64,000 nucleotides of DNA. Origin: G963678255 sp963678255. Lineage in GTDB: Bacteria; Cloacimonadota; Cloacimonadia; Cloacimonadales; WRIO01. The notes under the pieces are model-generated. The model ran no database searches. It had not been told where the DNA came from and saw nothing but the letters and a program-made list of their open reading frames with translations. Positions 62,212 through 64,000 of this stretch are shown piece after piece (within the stretch, counting starts at the first letter, position 1; every line of letters starts with the position of its first letter). The translations under genes were made by a program, and so were the position numbers. Location of the stretch: contig CAXXTW010000002.1 in NCBI GenBank assembly GCA_963678255.2, positions 930,001 to 994,000 of the forward strand, in the 5' to 3' direction.

Positions 62212-64000
62212 TTATTCCACAGTCACGCTTTTTGCTAAATTCCTTGGTTGATCCACATTCAATTTTTTAATGTCAGCAACATGATAAGCAATTAATTGAA
62301 GAGGAATAACTGTAAGAAGAGGTCTTAAACAAGGCAAAGTTTCTGGAATATAAATAACCTGTTCAGCCACTGAAGCAATATTTGTATCTCCTTCATAAGC
62401 AATTGCAATAATCCGACCTTTACGAGCTTTTACTTCTTGAAGATTAGAAATCACTTTATCATAGAGATAATCTTTAACAGCGATAGCAATCACAGGCATA
62501 TTTTCATCAATAAGAGCTATTGGGCCATGTTTCATCTCAGCAGCTGGATATCCTTCTGCATGAATATAAGAAATTTCTTTAAGTTTTAATGCCCCTTCCA
62601 GAGCAACAGGATAGTCAATACCTCGCCCTAAATATAAAGCATGGTGAGAATGAGCAATAGTATTAGCAATTTCGCGGATTTGGTCATTTTGATCAAGAAT
62701 TTTCTGAATCTTTTCAGGAATTTTTTTTAATTCTTCAATATGATTTAATCCTTCCATAGGAGAAACATTTCTCATTCTTCCCAAGAGCAAAGCAACTAAG
62801 ATTAAGACTGTAACCTGAGAAGTAAAAGCTTTTGTAGAAGCAACTCCAATTTCTGACCCAGCATGAGTATAAACTCCCCCATCACTTTCTCGCGCAATGG
62901 TTGAGCCAACAACATTAGTGATCCCAAAAACTTTTGCGCCTTTTGCTTTTGCTTCTTTTAAAGCTGCAAGAGTATCAGCAGTCTCTCCTGATTGACTAAT
63001 TGTAAAAACTAAAGTGTCATTAGGTACTATAGGATTTTTATAGCGATATTCACTGGCATATTCTACATCAACAGGAACTCTTGCCAATGTTTCGATGACA
63101 TATTTTCCTATCAAAGCAGCATGCCATGATGTTCCGCAACCAATTATTTGAATACGTTGAACATTTCTCAAATCGTGATAATTTGAGCTTAATCCCCCTA
63201 ATCTGCTTGTAGATAATTCTTCAGAAAGTCTGCCTCTAAAAGCATTATATACTGAAACTGTTTGTTCATAAATTTCTTTTAACATATAATGTTTAAAATC
63301 TGCTTTATCAATTGCAGAAACATCCCAATCTATTTCAGAAATTTCAGCTTTGACAATTTCATTTTCTAAATTTAATATTTCATAACTGCCAGCTTTTAAT
63401 AAAGCAATTTCTCCATCTCGAATATATATTACTTTTTTTGTGTAAAGAATAGTTGCATTGATATCTGATGTAATAAATAACTCATCATCACCAACAGCAA
63501 TGATAACTGGGCTTCCTTTTCTAGCAGCGAATATCTGATCAGGGTAATCACTGTGTAAAAGAGCTAAGCCATATGTTCCTTCAACTTTTTTTAAAGATTT
63601 TCTGAGAGCATTTACGATATTTTTGTCTTTTTGATAATAGTAATGGATGAGCATAACAAGAACCTCAGTATCCGTTTGACTTTTAAAAAGATATCCTTTT
63701 TTTTCTAACTGATTCCTAAGAACTTTATAATTTTCAATGATTCCATTATGAACTATTGCCATTTTGTTATCTGGATCGCAGTGAGGATGAGCATTTTCTT
63801 CATTGGGTTCTCCATGTGTTGCCCATCTGGTATGAGAAATTCCAATACTACTATTCAGATCATCTTTGTTTTCAGATAAAAATTTTTCTAATTCAATTAT
63901 TTTCCCTTCTTTTTTATATACTTTCAGTTGGTTATTTTTATTAAGTATTGCAATTCCAGAACTATCGTAACCTCTATATTCAAGTCTTTTTAGACCTTCA
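62212..64000 (-). CDS. glmS: Glutamine-fructose-6-phosphate aminotransferase (5' partial)
   Basis: The frame is open to the window end, so the start is outside and about 20 residues including the catalytic Cys are missing. The N-terminal glutaminase part shows LEYRGYDSSGIA, SHTRWATHGEPN and VHNGIIENY, then two SIS domains (GCGTSWHAAL, ISQSGETADTL, EIGVASTKAFTSQ, GRGIDYPVALEGALKLKEISY, ECKHG-like EMKHGPIALI) and the closing VDQPRNLAKSVTVE. It makes glucosamine-6-phosphate for cell-wall and lipopolysaccharide synthesis. The internal ATG at 63762 is not the start. No glmS ribozyme can be judged because the leader is outside. Confidence 0.96.
   Translation of the reverse strand, partial: EGLKRLEYRGYDSSGIAILNKNNQLKVYKKEGKIIELEKFLSENKDDLNSSIGISHTRWATHGEPNEENAHPHCDPDNKMAIVHNGIIENYKVLRNQLEKKGYLFKSQTDTEVLVMLIHYYYQKDKNIVNALRKSLKKVEGTYGLALLHSDYPDQIFAARKGSPVIIAVGDDELFITSDINATILYTKKVIYIRDGEIALLKAGSYEILNLENEIVKAEISEIDWDVSAIDKADFKHYMLKEIYEQTVSVYNAFRGRLSEELSTSRLGGLSSNYHDLRNVQRIQIIGCGTSWHAALIGKYVIETLARVPVDVEYASEYRYKNPIVPNDTLVFTISQSGETADTLAALKEAKAKGAKVFGITNVVGSTIARESDGGVYTHAGSEIGVASTKAFTSQVTVLILVALLLGRMRNVSPMEGLNHIEELKKIPEKIQKILDQNDQIREIANTIAHSHHALYLGRGIDYPVALEGALKLKEISYIHAEGYPAAEMKHGPIALIDENMPVIAIAVKDYLYDKVISNLQEVKARKGRIIAIAYEGDTNIASVAEQVIYIPETLPCLRPLLTVIPLQLIAYHVADIKKLNVDQPRNLAKSVTVE

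Noticed and set aside
63756..63944. Plus-strand 62-codon frame near the window end
   Set aside because: It lies opposite glmS codons encoding HTRWATHG and VHNGIIENY.

Overview
The window is an AT-rich bacterial chromosome segment of 64 kb. Omp85-type outer-membrane barrels, the MEP isoprenoid enzyme IspG and a 1515-residue secreted adhesin-like protein ending in an 'NYPNPFNP' type sorting domain point to a Gram-negative anaerobe of the FCB group. Candidatus Cloacimonadota or a close relative fits best, but this is inference from gene content, not from a marker phylogeny.

Layout. 1-9.2 kb: a truncated Cache/GAF/PAS hybrid histidine kinase faces a minus-strand set (NtrC-type sigma-54 activator, ispG, Omp85 protein), then a GntR/ABC/permease operon with a strong promoter and a palindromic operator. 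9.2-12.1 kb: no genes, only interspersed repeats. 12.1-16.6 kb: a gene frameshifted by a perfect 65-bp tandem duplication, a DUF2087-type regulator, and an IS1634-like insertion sequence with TTAA target duplication that splits a 181-residue gene. 17-25 kb: a PTS-IIA/antiporter/PII-like operon, two radical SAM genes, two VOC-fold genes and an ECF sigma factor with a partner of unknown function. 25.4-30 kb: the giant secreted protein. 30-31.1 kb: a second repeat array that splits a small two-helix membrane protein gene. 31.1-49.2 kb: one long minus-strand operon for anaerobic purine breakdown of the selenium-linked molybdenum hydroxylase type. 49.5-50.9 kb: a third repeat array. 51-64 kb: Memo/AMMECR1 pair, CPBP protein, three tRNAs, a DnaQ-like exonuclease, an outer-membrane barrel, NuoE/NuoF-like subunits, a CheA-CheX fusion kinase with its CheY, a MobA-like protein and glmS, which runs off the right end.

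How it works together. The purine operon carries two molybdenum hydroxylases (one with [2Fe-2S]+FAD partner, one with [2Fe-2S] only), XdhC- and MocA-type maturation factors, a dihydropyrimidine-dehydrogenase-like flavoprotein, three hydrolases (SsnA, HyuA, YgeY), the YgeW carbamoyltransferase and two fold-II PLP enzymes. Together they should open, hydrolyse and deaminate purines and recover a carbamoyl group.

The most unusual content is the repeat system. A 206-bp unit holds a 170-bp core bounded by 14-bp inverted repeats, is joined head to tail at CATAGGAG, occurs in three arrays, and has demonstrably inserted at CATAGGAG inside a gene. Around it lie many short hairpin modules with different stems but three-base loops.
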